Source: Photobacterium aquae (GTDB lineage Bacteria; Pseudomonadota; Gammaproteobacteria; Enterobacterales; Vibrionaceae). Taken from it: a DNA stretch of 64,000 bases. The position numbers and the translations under genes were made by a program. Below are positions 36,923 to 49,004 of this stretch, in pieces. The stretch is taken from the NCBI RefSeq assembly GCF_001029445.1, contig NZ_LDOT01000002.1, forward strand, positions 620,001 to 684,000, given 5' to 3'. The notes beneath the pieces were generated by a model, which did not search any database, was not told the DNA's origin, and saw only the letters and a list, made by a program, of their open reading frames with translations. Within the stretch, counting starts at the first letter, position 1, and each line of letters starts with the position of its first letter.

Positions 36923-38404
36923 TCAAACCATCGCCGCACCGACAAACAGCAACACGACGGTCACTGCCAGTACCATACCGACAAATGGCATTACCCACTT
37001 CAGGAATCGCTCGTATGGGATCTTGGCCAGGGCCAGACCCGCAACCAGATGCCCGGCAGTCGGTGCGAACAAGTTAATCCAACCGCTGGCAGACTGGTAA
37101 GCTGTGATGATCAAATCACGGCCAATGCCAGAAAAGTCCGCCAATGGGGCCATCAACGGCATAGACACTGTCGCTAACCCTGAGGTAGATGGAATGAAAA
37201 AGCTCAGGACGATATGGACGAAATAGGTCACGACCACAAACACCCCAGAAGACAGGCCTGTTACAACGCCTTCTGCCCAGTTGAGGATGGTGTCAATAAT
37301 CACCCCGTTGTCCATCACCACGTAAATACCGCGCGCAACGGCAACCACGAGGGCGACGCCAATCAAGTCCTTGGCACCTTCGATGAATGTCTTGATGAAC
37401 TCGCCTTCTGGCATACGGTTGATAACAGCAATCAAAATCGCCGCAGCCAAGAACAACGTTGACAGCTCATCAAACCACCACCACATGGTCGGGATCGCCG
37501 TGATTCCCATATCAGCCCACGGAATAACACCGTAGATCATGATAAGGAAAGCCGTGAAGAAGATCCCCATCGTCCATTTTTGCTTGGTGGTGAACTCACC
37601 GGTGTCCTCGCTGACATGTGAGAACTCGTCGTTGAACTCTATATCAGCCAGCACGGAATTGGATTTATCAGCCTTGACCTTGGCGGCATAGCGCATCACG
37701 AACCACGATGCCAATACAATCAGAATGGCCAGCTGAATCACCCGAAGCACGATCCCGTCACCAATCGGCAATCCGGCAAAACCCGATGCGATCCCTGTGG
37801 CAAACGGGTTCACGGTTGATGCCAATACACCGACCCCAGAGCCAAGCAGGATAATCCCGGCCGCGACCATACGGTCATAACCAGCAACCGCCATCACCGG
37901 CAGGATCACCGCCCAAAACGCCACGGTTTCCTCAGCCATCCCGTACGTCGATCCACCCAGCGCGAACAAGGTGATCAAGACAGGGATCATCAACTGCTCA
38001 CGACCGTGGAACTTACGAACGATAGCCGCCACCCCGGAGTCCATCGCCCCGGTACGCATGGTTACGGCAAGGAAGCCACCGATCACCAATACGAACAACG
38101 CAACATCCACCGCCTTGTGGAAGCCCTTGATCGGTGCCATCAAGACATCAATCACCCCCTGCGGCGAAGACTCCAACTCATGGTAGCTGCCGGGAACCGG
38201 CAACAAACGCTCATCCCCGTTATAGTCCAGTACCTCGGCAGCCGGGATCACCTGCTGGGTACCATTGATGACATAATCGTACTTACCCGCGGGCAGCACC
38301 CAAGTCATCAGGGCAACGAGAGCAATAATGGAAAAAAGGATGGTATATACCGTGGGCATCTTGAACGAACGTTTCATTTTGCCGGCCTCAGACGTGGTTG
38401 TCAT
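36923..38404 (-). CDS. YfcC family (DcuC/ArcD-like) membrane carrier
   Basis: A 493-residue protein with 11-13 membrane segments, starting KMPTVYTILFSIIALVALMTWVLPAGKYD, the YfcC family hallmark. The family is related to C4-dicarboxylate and basic amino acid antiporters; the substrate is not established. It overlaps the upstream M20 peptidase gene by 4 bases (ATGA), so the two are translationally coupled and probably act together on peptides or amino acid derivatives. Confidence 0.87.
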   Translation of the reverse strand: MTTTSEAGKMKRSFKMPTVYTILFSIIALVALMTWVLPAGKYDYVINGTQQVIPAAEVLDYNGDERLLPVPGSYHELESSPQGVIDVLMAPIKGFHKAVDVALFVLVIGGFLAVTMRTGAMDSGVAAIVRKFHGREQLMIPVLITLFALGGSTYGMAEETVAFWAVILPVMAVAGYDRMVAAGIILLGSGVGVLASTVNPFATGIASGFAGLPIGDGIVLRVIQLAILIVLASWFVMRYAAKVKADKSNSVLADIEFNDEFSHVSEDTGEFTTKQKWTMGIFFTAFLIMIYGVIPWADMGITAIPTMWWWFDELSTLFLAAAILIAVINRMPEGEFIKTFIEGAKDLIGVALVVAVARGIYVVMDNGVIIDTILNWAEGVVTGLSSGVFVVVTYFVHIVLSFFIPSTSGLATVSMPLMAPLADFSGIGRDLIITAYQSASGWINLFAPTAGHLVAGLALAKIPYERFLKWVMPFVGMVLAVTVVLLFVGAAMV

Positions 38405-39756
38405 AGCTCAACTCCCTGCAATTGATATATCGCGTTAGCATACACATTCATTGCCCTGAGCATATCGTCAATGATTAGGTACTCATTGGGCATGTGTTCC
38501 ACTTTGTCGCGACCGGGGAACACCGCCCCGAACGCCACACAATTGGGTATCGCGCGGGCATAGGTCGCACCGCCAGAAGTCATCGGCTGGCTCTCGCAAT
38601 CGCCAGTGACCTCCTGATAGGCAGCCATCAATGTCTGGATCAACGGGCTTTCGGCCGGTACGTACAAGGATGGCAACACATCGAACTCTTCATAGCGCAG
38701 CGCGTACTGTTCAGCCACGGCATAGATATCATTATCGAAATCTTCCTTAGCGAAGGTCACTGGTACCCGGATATCGATACCGATCTTGCTGGTCGCACTG
38801 TTGATCTCAAGCTGAGCCACATTGAAGGTCAGCCGGCCACTCACATCCTCAACCGGACCGAAAATCTCCTTGGCATTGGCATCCTCGCCGACCTGCTCGG
38901 CAATAAAACGCACCGCCGGATGAGTTACCCCGATATCACGCAACGCCATACACAAACGGGCAATCGCATTAACCCCTTTGGTATCGGACGAGGCCGAGTG
39001 GGCCGCCTTGCCAAACACCGTGACCTCTGCATCCTCGGCGGTGAAATCAAACCCAAGCTCATCCAGCTTCGCCGCCAGTTCTTCCCATAACGGGCCGACA
39101 TACCGGGCAAGCTCAGGAACCGCATTGAGCGCCCCGCCACACGATAGCTCGACAGCGGCATCGCCCGTGCCATGAAGCCATGATTGGATCAGCATCTTCT
39201 CGGCATAAATCAGCGGAAAAACAGAATCAGGGGTAAAACCGCAGCTTGGAGCCTCTTCTTTTTCCAAATAGCGGCCGATACAGCGCCAAAGGGTTTCTTC
39301 ATCGGTACCAAAAATAAAACGGACGCGCTTGTTTAGCACAATACCGCTATCAAGCAGAGCCTTGACAGCAAACATCGCGGCCAGTGTCGGCCCCTTGTCG
39401 TCCTGAGTCCCACGCCCGTATAGTCGACCATCACGAATTTCAGGGCTGAACGGCGGGCTCTGCCAAGCGGATTCTTCTCCCACTGGCACCACATCCAAGT
39501 GGCCGAGAATACCAATCATCTGCTCGCCACTACCGATTTCGGCATAGCCATAATACCCTTCAGGATCTTTGTAAGTTGCAAACCCCAGCTCGTCACACAG
39601 TTTCAGTGTTTCAGTCAGGCAGTCATCAATAGGCTGGCCAAATGGTTTTCCGCTGTCATCGTCCTGATAGACGCTTGGCATAGCGACTAAACGCGTCACC
39701 GCGGCAATATAATCATCACGTAGTGCGTCAATCGTAGATGCTATCGTAGCTTTCAT
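38401..39756 (-). CDS. M20 family metallopeptidase (dipeptidase-like)
   Basis: A 451-residue di-zinc peptidase. Metal ligands are visible in the order expected: His and Asp in GILGHLDVVPVG, Asp in GRGTQDDKGPTLAA, the Glu-Glu pair in FGTDEETLWRC, and a late His in the C-terminal domain (EHMPNEYLIIDD). The lid domain interrupts the catalytic fold. It probably hydrolyses dipeptides or acylated amino acids in the cytoplasm. ATG 39756 with AGAGGGA upstream is preferred to 39792. It is the first gene of an operon with the YfcC carrier. Confidence 0.88.
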   Translation of the reverse strand: MKATIASTIDALRDDYIAAVTRLVAMPSVYQDDDSGKPFGQPIDDCLTETLKLCDELGFATYKDPEGYYGYAEIGSGEQMIGILGHLDVVPVGEESAWQSPPFSPEIRDGRLYGRGTQDDKGPTLAAMFAVKALLDSGIVLNKRVRFIFGTDEETLWRCIGRYLEKEEAPSCGFTPDSVFPLIYAEKMLIQSWLHGTGDAAVELSCGGALNAVPELARYVGPLWEELAAKLDELGFDFTAEDAEVTVFGKAAHSASSDTKGVNAIARLCMALRDIGVTHPAVRFIAEQVGEDANAKEIFGPVEDVSGRLTFNVAQLEINSATSKIGIDIRVPVTFAKEDFDNDIYAVAEQYALRYEEFDVLPSLYVPAESPLIQTLMAAYQEVTGDCESQPMTSGGATYARAIPNCVAFGAVFPGRDKVEHMPNEYLIIDDMLRAMNVYANAIYQLQGVEL

Positions 39757-39792
39757 CGTATCCCTCTTTAACCTCCATTTTAGCCTGCCCAT

Positions 39793-40222
39793 TTATCTCA
39801 ATACCGACTAAAAGGATGTGAATTAATAATTATCCAGAATATATAATTAGTTGGAACTCATCCGACCAACTTATGATGCTACAGAGTAACCCGTTTAACT
39901 GTGATGACTTTCACTCACTGCCAGAATCAGATGGGATGACGGTCATAAAAACAACAAATCAGGCCGTAAGCACACCATCCATACAAACAATTCCTAATAA
40001 GAATCAAAAGGATGACTAAAAACGATAGGGAAATGCCAATAACTGTCACTTCTAACAATGACAAAAAATGTCATTTCTTATGTCAGTTTCTTTTACCCCA
40101 TGACTAGTCATCACGTTTTTTTGTTTCTATAATCCGCCGCCATAATTTACTACTACTTTCACAGACTTAATTGTCAGTTTTGTCTTTTTTTTATATTTCA
40201 TCGGGATTTACTATAAATACAC
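39793..40222. promoter_or_regulatory. Divergent promoter region peptidase / chemoreceptor
   Basis: 430 bases without a gene. AACTCATCCGACCAACT (39855-39871) resembles a FadR operator and lies about 100 bases before the peptidase start. TAAA (40017-40020) and GCCAATAA (40035-40042) resemble a FliA (sigma-28) promoter, but with a 14-base instead of a 15-base spacer, about 180 bases before the chemoreceptor. Both are weak calls. Confidence 0.35.
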
Positions 40223-42172
40223 ATGAATCACGCGATTAAAAATATTCCGCTTAATATCCTACTTTCCCTCTCTTCAGGGTTTGCCATTCTTTGTTTTACG
40301 GCAGTACTTCTGATTAACCAGAACCTCCTCGCAGGTGTAAAAGAAAACACCAATGACGTGAACGATTACATCCAGTTCAACCGTCACATGCGTGCCCTTC
40401 AGGAAATTGTCGACAATAGCCGGATGAAAACCATCTACGGGTTGGGTTTTGACAGTCACCTCGATGCAATGGTGGACACCAACCGCAGCAACCTCACCAA
40501 GCTGCAAGCACGCTATAATCAGGTAATGGCGCTAAACAGCAGTGCCCTTTCCCCAGAAAACAAACAGAAGTTGACCCGCTTTTTCAATAACTACACCCGT
40601 TACGTCAATATCTCTGTCGAACTACGAGAAAAGCGCCATAAGATGACGGCAATCTATGACGCAACCAGCTGGCTAACCACAGATATAAACACGGTTCACA
40701 AAGCCATTGTCGACAACCACAATGATGCCGACGTCGCCCTATGGGGACGCGAACTGGCACAACTGTCAGACACTGCTGCCCTGATGCTCTACCACCTTGC
40801 CGTTGGCGTGAAGGGCCAGAACCCGGCCGAGACCCAGCAAACCATGACACTGACCCTGTCGCTGCTCGATCAAATGAGCCGCTTCAGTCAATGGCCGGAA
40901 ACCCAATTGCTGGTCAAAAACGGGAACGAGTGGAAGCGCCAAGTGGGTGAGATCATCGAGCTACAGAGCCAAATCAACAATATGGCGAGTGAGATGACTA
41001 AAATTGGAGGGGAAAACACAGCAATCATCAATGATCTGCTAGCCAATTCAATCCGTACCACCGAAACCCTGGGCGGGCAGACATCCTCACTGCTTTCAAC
41101 TGTCACAACCAGCCAATTAACGGCGACTGCAATTGCCGCCATTCTGGCACTCGGCATCAGCGTCCTGATGGCCGGGGCAATTAGCCGCATGATGACAACC
41201 CTGTCCGAGACCACCCGCAATCTGGCCGAAGGCAAGCTCGACAGCCTGTCAGGGATCGATGGCAGCAACGAGCTCGGTAAGCTGGGCCATAATCTGGATG
41301 ATGCCATTGGCAAGCTCGCCAATATAATCCGCACCCTACGCGGGGTCAGCGACGAAGTAGCCGCGTCATCCACCGAACTGGCGGCGGTAATGACCCAAAG
41401 CGAAGTCAATGGCCAAGAACAGCAGCAGCAAGTCATGCAGATTGCCACGGCCGTCAATGAGCTTGCCGCGACTGCCGCGCAAGTCGACAGCCATGCCCGC
41501 ACAGCGGACGAACAAGCCCGCGAGGCATATAACCTAGGACAAGAGAGCAGCGACATTGCCCAGCAGGCGCGCCAGCTGACCGATGAGCTGGAAACCCAAC
41601 TCAGCGAAACGGCTTGTCAGGTTCTCGACCTCAACGAGCAAAGCATCAAGATCAGCGAAGTGATCACGGTGATCGACAGCATTTCCGAGCAAACCAACCT
41701 GCTGGCGCTCAATGCCGCGATTGAAGCTGCACGAGCTGGCGAAAGCGGACGAGGCTTTGCCGTCGTGGCCGACGAAGTTCGTGTACTGGCAGCCAAGACC
41801 CAGACTTCGACTCAGCAAATCCAGACAATTATCGAGCAATTGCAACAGAAGTCGTCGGCAGTGGTCGATGCGGTCAACGGCAGCTTGGAGAAAGTCAGCC
41901 ACAATAGCGAAATCGCCGAAAAAACGGACCTCCAGCTGGCGACGATCAGCCAGACCTTGGCTCACATCAGCCAAGTCAATGCCGAGGTCACCCAGGCAGT
42001 AAATGGCCAAAATCAGGCTATTTCCGATATCACTATGAATATCAACGGCATCAACGACATCATTTCCCAAAATGTCGCCGGGATAAGCCAAACGGCCGAA
42101 GCCAGCAACCACCTATCTCAACAGGCGGAAAACCAGAACAATCAATTGGCGGTATTCCAGCTCCCTCGATAG
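40223..42172 (+). CDS. Methyl-accepting chemotaxis protein
   Basis: A 649-residue chemoreceptor. TM1 is at about 12-32, a helical periplasmic sensor domain of about 260 residues follows, then TM2 at about 298-318 ([20 protein letters not shown]), a HAMP domain ([22 protein letters not shown]) and the cytoplasmic signalling coiled coil with the tip [35 protein letters not shown]. The all-helical sensor differs from the Cache type of the other receptor in this window. The ligand is unknown. Confidence 0.9.
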   Translation: MNHAIKNIPLNILLSLSSGFAILCFTAVLLINQNLLAGVKENTNDVNDYIQFNRHMRALQEIVDNSRMKTIYGLGFDSHLDAMVDTNRSNLTKLQARYNQVMALNSSALSPENKQKLTRFFNNYTRYVNISVELREKRHKMTAIYDATSWLTTDINTVHKAIVDNHNDADVALWGRELAQLSDTAALMLYHLAVGVKGQNPAETQQTMTLTLSLLDQMSRFSQWPETQLLVKNGNEWKRQVGEIIELQSQINNMASEMTKIGGENTAIINDLLANSIRTTETLGGQTSSLLSTVTTSQLTATAIAAILALGISVLMAGAISRMMTTLSETTRNLAEGKLDSLSGIDGSNELGKLGHNLDDAIGKLANIIRTLRGVSDEVAASSTELAAVMTQSEVNGQEQQQQVMQIATAVNELAATAAQVDSHARTADEQAREAYNLGQESSDIAQQARQLTDELETQLSETACQVLDLNEQSIKISEVITVIDSISEQTNLLALNAAIEAARAGESGRGFAVVADEVRVLAAKTQTSTQQIQTIIEQLQQKSSAVVDAVNGSLEKVSHNSEIAEKTDLQLATISQTLAHISQVNAEVTQAVNGQNQAISDITMNINGINDIISQNVAGISQTAEASNHLSQQAENQNNQLAVFQLPR

Positions 42173-42292
42173 CCCCTTCATGCTGCCGCAGATCACACTG
42201 CGGCAGCCAACTTATCTGATAGGGCGAAGCTTGGGATTATTTCGTGTGACAGGTATACTTCGCGCCACTCAACACTCTCTACGAGACCTATA

Positions 42293-44050
42293 ATGAAAAC
42301 CTATATTCCGGGTAAAGACGCCGCGCTTGAAGAGTCTATCGAGCGTTTTCAAAACAAACTCAAAGACCTTGGCTTCAATATCGAAGAAGCTTCTTGGCTA
42401 AACCCTGTTCCAAACGTCTGGTCAGTACACATCCGCGACGCTGACGCGCCGATGAACTTCACCAACGGCAAGGGCGCAACCAAAAAGGCTGCTCTTGCCT
42501 CTGCGCTGGGCGAATATTTCGAGCGCCTATCAACCAACTACTTCTACGCTGATTACTATCTGGGCGAAGCGATTGCCGACAGCGAGTTCGTTCATTATCC
42601 AAACGAAAAATGGTTCCCGCTCGAGCTTGAAGACAACCTGCCGCCAGAAGGCATTCTAGACGAGCGCCTGAGCCAGTACTACGACCCGACCATGGAGCTA
42701 CTGGGCACCGATCTGGTTGACCTACAGTCAAGCAATATGGAACGCGGTGTGTGCTGCCTGCCGTTCGAGCGCCAGAGCGATAAGGAAACTGTCTACATCC
42801 CAATGAACATCATTGGCAACCTGTATGTATCTAACGGTATGTCCGCCGGCAACACCAAGACCGAAGCACGTACCCAAGGCTTATCGGAAGTCTTCGAGCG
42901 CAAGATCAAAAACCGAATCATTGCCGAGAGCATCAGCCTGCCGGAAATTCCTGCCAGCGTGATCGAGCGCTTCCCGGGGATCAAGGCCTCCATCGACGCC
43001 CTCGAAGCCGAAGGCTTCCCGATCTACAGCTACGATGCCTCTCTGGGTGGCAAGTATCCGGTGATCTGCGTGGTACTGTTCAACCCGAGCAACAACACCA
43101 CCTTTGCGTCATTCGGCGCTCACCCTCGTTTCGAAGTCGCCTTCGAACGTACCGTGACCGAGCTGCTTCAGGGCCGAGGCCTTAAGGATCTTGATGTTTT
43201 CCCTGAGCCATCGTTCGACAACGAAGAGGTCAGCGACCACCACAACCTTGAAACCCATTTCATTGATTCATCTGGCCTGGTTTCTTGGGATCTGTTCAAA
43301 GCAGACGCCGACTACGAATTCGTCGACTGGAACTTCAGCGGCACCTCAGAGGAAGAGTTCACCCACCTGATGGCCCTTCTGCATGCCGAAGGCACCGATG
43401 CCTACATCGCCGACTACGATCACCTTGGCGTAGACTGCTGCCGAATCATCGTTCCGGGCTGGTCAGAAATTTACCCTGTCGAAGAACTGATCGAAGCCAA
43501 CAACAATACCGCAATGGAACTGCGCGAGACCCTGCTGGCACTACCTGCTGTCGAGTGGGACGCCGAGCAATACGCCGAGATGTACCAAATTCTTGAAGAA
43601 GAAGGTTTCGACGACTTCAACCGCCTGTACGAGATCATTGGCTTAGTACCGCAGGCCGGCGACGCATGGCAGACCCTGCGTATCGGCGAGCTGAAATGCC
43701 TGCTGGCACTAGCGGGCGGAGATCTTGAACTAGCACTAGAACATGCCAGCTGGTGCGTGGACTATAACGTCTCGACTTACAGCGCTGAGCGTGCCTGCTT
43801 CTTCCGTTGTCTGGTAACCAGCCTGAAGCTGGCACTGGACGAAGAGCGCGAGCCAGCCCAATACAAATCCGCATTCGAGCGCCTATTTGGTGCTGACACC
43901 GTCGCTGCGGCTTGGGGATCTATCGAGGGCACCGTTCGCTTCTACGGCCTGACCGCCGGTGATCTGAGCATGGCGCAATTCCCGGCTCATCAGAAACTGC
44001 TGGCGTCGTACCACAAACTGCAAAAGGCAAAAATGCGCCACGCCTGCTAA
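42293..44050 (+). CDS. ycaO: YcaO domain protein (RimO accessory type)
   Basis: A 585-residue YcaO protein of the E. coli YcaO subclass, in front of focA-pflB exactly as in E. coli. YcaO proteins bind ATP and activate amide backbones; the E. coli protein is needed for efficient beta-methylthiolation of ribosomal protein S12 by RimO. ATP-binding Glu residues occur in ALASALGEYFERLSTNYF and KTEARTQGLSEVFERKIKNRI. The C-terminal third is helical and TPR-like (LRIGELKCLLALAGGDLELALEHASW). The Pro-rich tail of azoline-forming members is absent (it ends RHAC). A terminator follows, so focA has its own promoter. Confidence 0.92.
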   Translation: MKTYIPGKDAALEESIERFQNKLKDLGFNIEEASWLNPVPNVWSVHIRDADAPMNFTNGKGATKKAALASALGEYFERLSTNYFYADYYLGEAIADSEFVHYPNEKWFPLELEDNLPPEGILDERLSQYYDPTMELLGTDLVDLQSSNMERGVCCLPFERQSDKETVYIPMNIIGNLYVSNGMSAGNTKTEARTQGLSEVFERKIKNRIIAESISLPEIPASVIERFPGIKASIDALEAEGFPIYSYDASLGGKYPVICVVLFNPSNNTTFASFGAHPRFEVAFERTVTELLQGRGLKDLDVFPEPSFDNEEVSDHHNLETHFIDSSGLVSWDLFKADADYEFVDWNFSGTSEEEFTHLMALLHAEGTDAYIADYDHLGVDCCRIIVPGWSEIYPVEELIEANNNTAMELRETLLALPAVEWDAEQYAEMYQILEEEGFDDFNRLYEIIGLVPQAGDAWQTLRIGELKCLLALAGGDLELALEHASWCVDYNVSTYSAERACFFRCLVTSLKLALDEEREPAQYKSAFERLFGADTVAAAWGSIEGTVRFYGLTAGDLSMAQFPAHQKLLASYHKLQKAKMRHAC

Positions 44051-44096
44051 GGCGAAGCGTCAATCTGCCTTCCTGCCTAAAACCAGCAAGAACAAA

Positions 44097-44129
44097 AAAT
44101 GGTGCCACGAAGGTGCGCACCATTCTTTT
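44097..44129 (+). terminator. Terminator after ycaO
   Basis: Stem AATGGTGC / GCACCATT with a 10-base loop, followed by CTTTTC. Confidence 0.65.
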
Positions 44130-44514
44130 CATTGTGTAAATTAAATACATCCGACCACCTCTCCCACCACCAAATCAACATTTAACTAACAAATAAATCT
44201 CAGCCATCATGACTATTTTCTCAGCTGCTGAAAGAATAAAACTGACAAATTTTCACTATCTCATTGAATTTGAAAAAATAACCATAAAGTGTAAATTTCA
44301 CCTTACGAGATGAAATTAAATTACATTAAAAAAAATTTAGCGTTTATCAAAAAAATTATATTCAATAAAATCATAAGCTTGCATTTGTGTGACTTATAAC
44401 AAATGGTCTAAAGTTGTTATATAATTTCACCGCAATGATCTAAATCAAGTTTTTGGCTGGCTTCATTTGCTATTATTCCGACAGCTGAAATTTAAACTTT
44501 TTAAGAGCAAACCT
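44130..44514 (+). promoter_or_regulatory. focA-pflB promoter region with FNR box
   Basis: The gap is very AT-rich. ATGATCTAAATCAA at 44435-44448 matches the FNR/CRP-family box TTGATNNNNATCAA at nine of ten positions. The -10 TATTAT lies at 44471-44476, placing the box centre about 41.5 bases before the predicted start, the class II activator position. The rest of the region may hold further FNR or ArcA sites that I could not resolve. Confidence 0.75.
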
Positions 44515-45387
44515 GTGAAGACTGAAAACAACCCGTTTGACGCTCTCATGCCACCAGCGATGGCGCACAAAGCCGAAGAAGTTGGTGTCTATAAAGCAAC
44601 GAAGAACCCCCTACAATCCTTCTTCCTTGCTATCACTGCTGGCGTATTTATTTCAATCGCCTTTGTGTTCTATACGACAGTCACCACCGGTGCTGGCGAC
44701 ATGCCATGGGGCATGGCCAAATTCGTCGGCGGTATGGCTTTCAGTCTAGGCCTTATTCTTGTTGTTATCTGCGGCGGTGAGCTTTTCACTTCATCAGTAC
44801 TAACAACGGTTGCTCGTGCAAGTGGTCGTATTACGACACCTCAACTTTTGCGCAACTGGGTTGTCGTTTACTGCGGTAACTTTGTTGGCGCCACCTTCTT
44901 TGTCGCTTGCATTTGGATTGCCCAACAGCACATGGGTGCTAACGGTCAATGGGGCATCAACGCTATGAAAATTGCCCAGCACAAACTTCATCACAATTTC
45001 GCCCAAGCGGTCGTATTGGGTACGCTTTGTAACCTAATGGTGTGTCTGGCGACATGGATGACATTCTCATGTCGTTCTGCAACTGATAAAGTTATGGTAA
45101 TGCTGCTGCCTGTTGCTATGTTTGTAGCTAGCGGTTTTGAGCACAGCATTGCAAATATGTTTATGATTCCGATGGGCATCGTTATCCACTCCTTCGCAAC
45201 ACCAGAGTTCTGGGCGATGACGGGTGTTGATCCATCGCAATTTGCTGATTTAACGGTAAGTCATTTCGTACTTAACAACCTGATCCCAGTGACTATTGGT
45301 AATATCCTTGGCGGTGGCTTCCTGGTTGGTATGACTTATTGGATTATCCATCGCCGTCCGGAACTTAAAGGCCAAGGCCACCACTAA
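44515..45387 (+). CDS. focA: Formate channel FocA
   Basis: A pentameric inner membrane channel of the FNT family that exports or imports formate. The protein starts NNPFDALMPPAMAHKAEEVGVYKATKNPLQSFFLAITAGVFISIAFVFY, nearly as in E. coli FocA, and has six membrane segments with the family motif GGELFTSS. The start is placed at GTG 44515 (290 residues), not at the TTG 48 bases earlier, because the E. coli protein begins at this point. It is the first gene of the focA-pflB operon; pflB follows after 59 bases. Confidence 0.95.
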   Translation: MKTENNPFDALMPPAMAHKAEEVGVYKATKNPLQSFFLAITAGVFISIAFVFYTTVTTGAGDMPWGMAKFVGGMAFSLGLILVVICGGELFTSSVLTTVARASGRITTPQLLRNWVVVYCGNFVGATFFVACIWIAQQHMGANGQWGINAMKIAQHKLHHNFAQAVVLGTLCNLMVCLATWMTFSCRSATDKVMVMLLPVAMFVASGFEHSIANMFMIPMGIVIHSFATPEFWAMTGVDPSQFADLTVSHFVLNNLIPVTIGNILGGGFLVGMTYWIIHRRPELKGQGHH

Positions 45388-45446
45388 GTTTACGACGTCG
45401 ATAACACAATTATTTTTCTACTGACATAGAGATAGGTAGGTATACA

Positions 45447-47723
<2,277 letters not shown>

Positions 47724-47769
47724 TCTAGAGTCCTCAGTGAAACTGCCCTGCTGGCAGTAAATGATACTA

Positions 47770-47798
47770 AGCCGATCGGAAACGATCGGCTTTTTTTA
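47770..47798 (+). terminator. Terminator after pflB
   Basis: Stem GCCGATCG / CGATCGGC with a GAAA tetraloop and T7. Confidence 0.9.
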
Positions 47799-47981
47799 TA
47801 CCTCTCCCCCATCCATTGCTCACACCTCTATCCACCACCATGGATAGGTATCGCCAAACCCCAAATTTGAAGCACGTAAAACGTAGTATCCTTACTTTTT
47901 TAGTGCGTTTTCCTCTACTTTGAGGGCTGTTTTTGTAATAAAATAACAATTAAAACACGCCCAAAGCGGAGAAGCGATGTA

Positions 47982-48725
47982 ATGTCAGTAACAGGCCGAA
48001 TCCACTCTTTTGAAACCTGCGGGACCGTCGATGGTCCGGGTATCCGTTTCATTGTCTTTATGCAAGGCTGCTTGATGCGCTGCCAGTATTGCCACAACCG
48101 CGATACTTGGGACTTGCATGACGGGAAAGAAATCACCGTAGATGAACTGATGAAGGAAGCCACGTCTTACCGTCACTTCATGAACGCTTCTGGCGGCGGT
48201 GTAACAGCATCTGGTGGCGAAGCCATGATGCAGCCCGAATTTGTTCGAGATTTCTTCCGTGCCGCACAGGCCCAAGGAATCCACACCTGCCTAGATACCA
48301 ACGGTTACATCCGCAAGCACACTGAGGTCGTCGACGAAGTGCTGGATGCTGCCGATCTCGTCATGCTCGATCTGAAGCAACTGGATGACTCAATCCACCA
48401 GAACTTGGTCGGCGTGCCGAACAAACGCGTATTGGATTTTGCCCGTTACCTGCACCAGCGTGGCCAGAAAACCTGGATCCGCTATGTTGTGGTGCCTGGC
48501 TTCACCGACGACGAGCGCTCCGCCCACCTGCTAGGCGAGTTCATCAAAGACATGGACAACATCGAGAAGGTCGAACTGCTGCCGTATCACCAGCTCGGCG
48601 AGCACAAGTGGGAAGCCATGGGCTTTGACTACCCACTAACAGGCGTGAGCCCGCCATCCAAAGAAACTATGGAAAAAGTCAAAGAGATCATCAGCAGCTA
48701 CACCAATGCCAAAGTGATGTTCTAA
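47982..48725 (+). CDS. pflA: Pyruvate formate-lyase 1-activating enzyme
   Basis: A 247-residue radical SAM enzyme that generates the glycyl radical on PflB. The cluster motif CLMRCQYC (CxxxCxxC), the SAM-binding [10 protein letters not shown] region and the C-terminal [15 protein letters not shown] are diagnostic. The start is preceded by GGAGAA. The terminator after pflB leaves an upstream region of about 180 bases for its own promoter. Confidence 0.96.
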   Translation: MSVTGRIHSFETCGTVDGPGIRFIVFMQGCLMRCQYCHNRDTWDLHDGKEITVDELMKEATSYRHFMNASGGGVTASGGEAMMQPEFVRDFFRAAQAQGIHTCLDTNGYIRKHTEVVDEVLDAADLVMLDLKQLDDSIHQNLVGVPNKRVLDFARYLHQRGQKTWIRYVVVPGFTDDERSAHLLGEFIKDMDNIEKVELLPYHQLGEHKWEAMGFDYPLTGVSPPSKETMEKVKEIISSYTNAKVMF

Positions 48726-48742
48726 CCTCCATACCCCGATCC

Positions 48743-48771
48743 AAAAGGAGAGCCAACGCTCTCCTTTTACT
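48743..48771 (+). terminator. Terminator after pflA
   Basis: Stem AAAAGGAGAGC / GCTCTCCTTTT with a CAAC loop; the T-tract is part of the stem. Confidence 0.8.
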
Positions 48772-48917
48772 CTCTCACTGAATAACAACCACTTCCGAGA
48801 ACTTAAGCTTTCAAATTCACTTCTCCCATCAACCACAGATTGACGTGGCTATTGATTAAAGACAAAATCACCGCACTTATCTCGGAAATTCGCTATATAC
48901 GCATAATAAAATTATGG

Positions 48918-48943
48918 TATAAACCAAAAGCAAACGATTGCGC
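48918..48943 (+). promoter_or_regulatory. fhs promoter element with PurR-like operator
   Basis: AAGCAAACGATTGCGC at 48928-48943 matches the PurR consensus ACGCAAACGTTTGCGT at 13 of 16 positions. A possible -10 TATAAA lies directly upstream at 48918-48923, so bound PurR would cover the transcription start. No good -35 was found. Repression by PurR with hypoxanthine or guanine is inferred. Confidence 0.6.
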
Positions 48944-49004
48944 CAACTGAATTTAATGATTTCCGCAATATTTTACATGATACGCAGCGAGGTTATTGTG
49001 CACC

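Noticed and set aside
44147..44160. FadR-like core ATCCGACCA after ycaO
   Set aside because: Only one half matches; it is far from the focA start and has no palindromic partner.
44467..44514. N-terminal extension of FocA from a TTG
   Set aside because: E. coli FocA starts at the position equivalent to GTG 44515, and the -10 element overlaps the extension.
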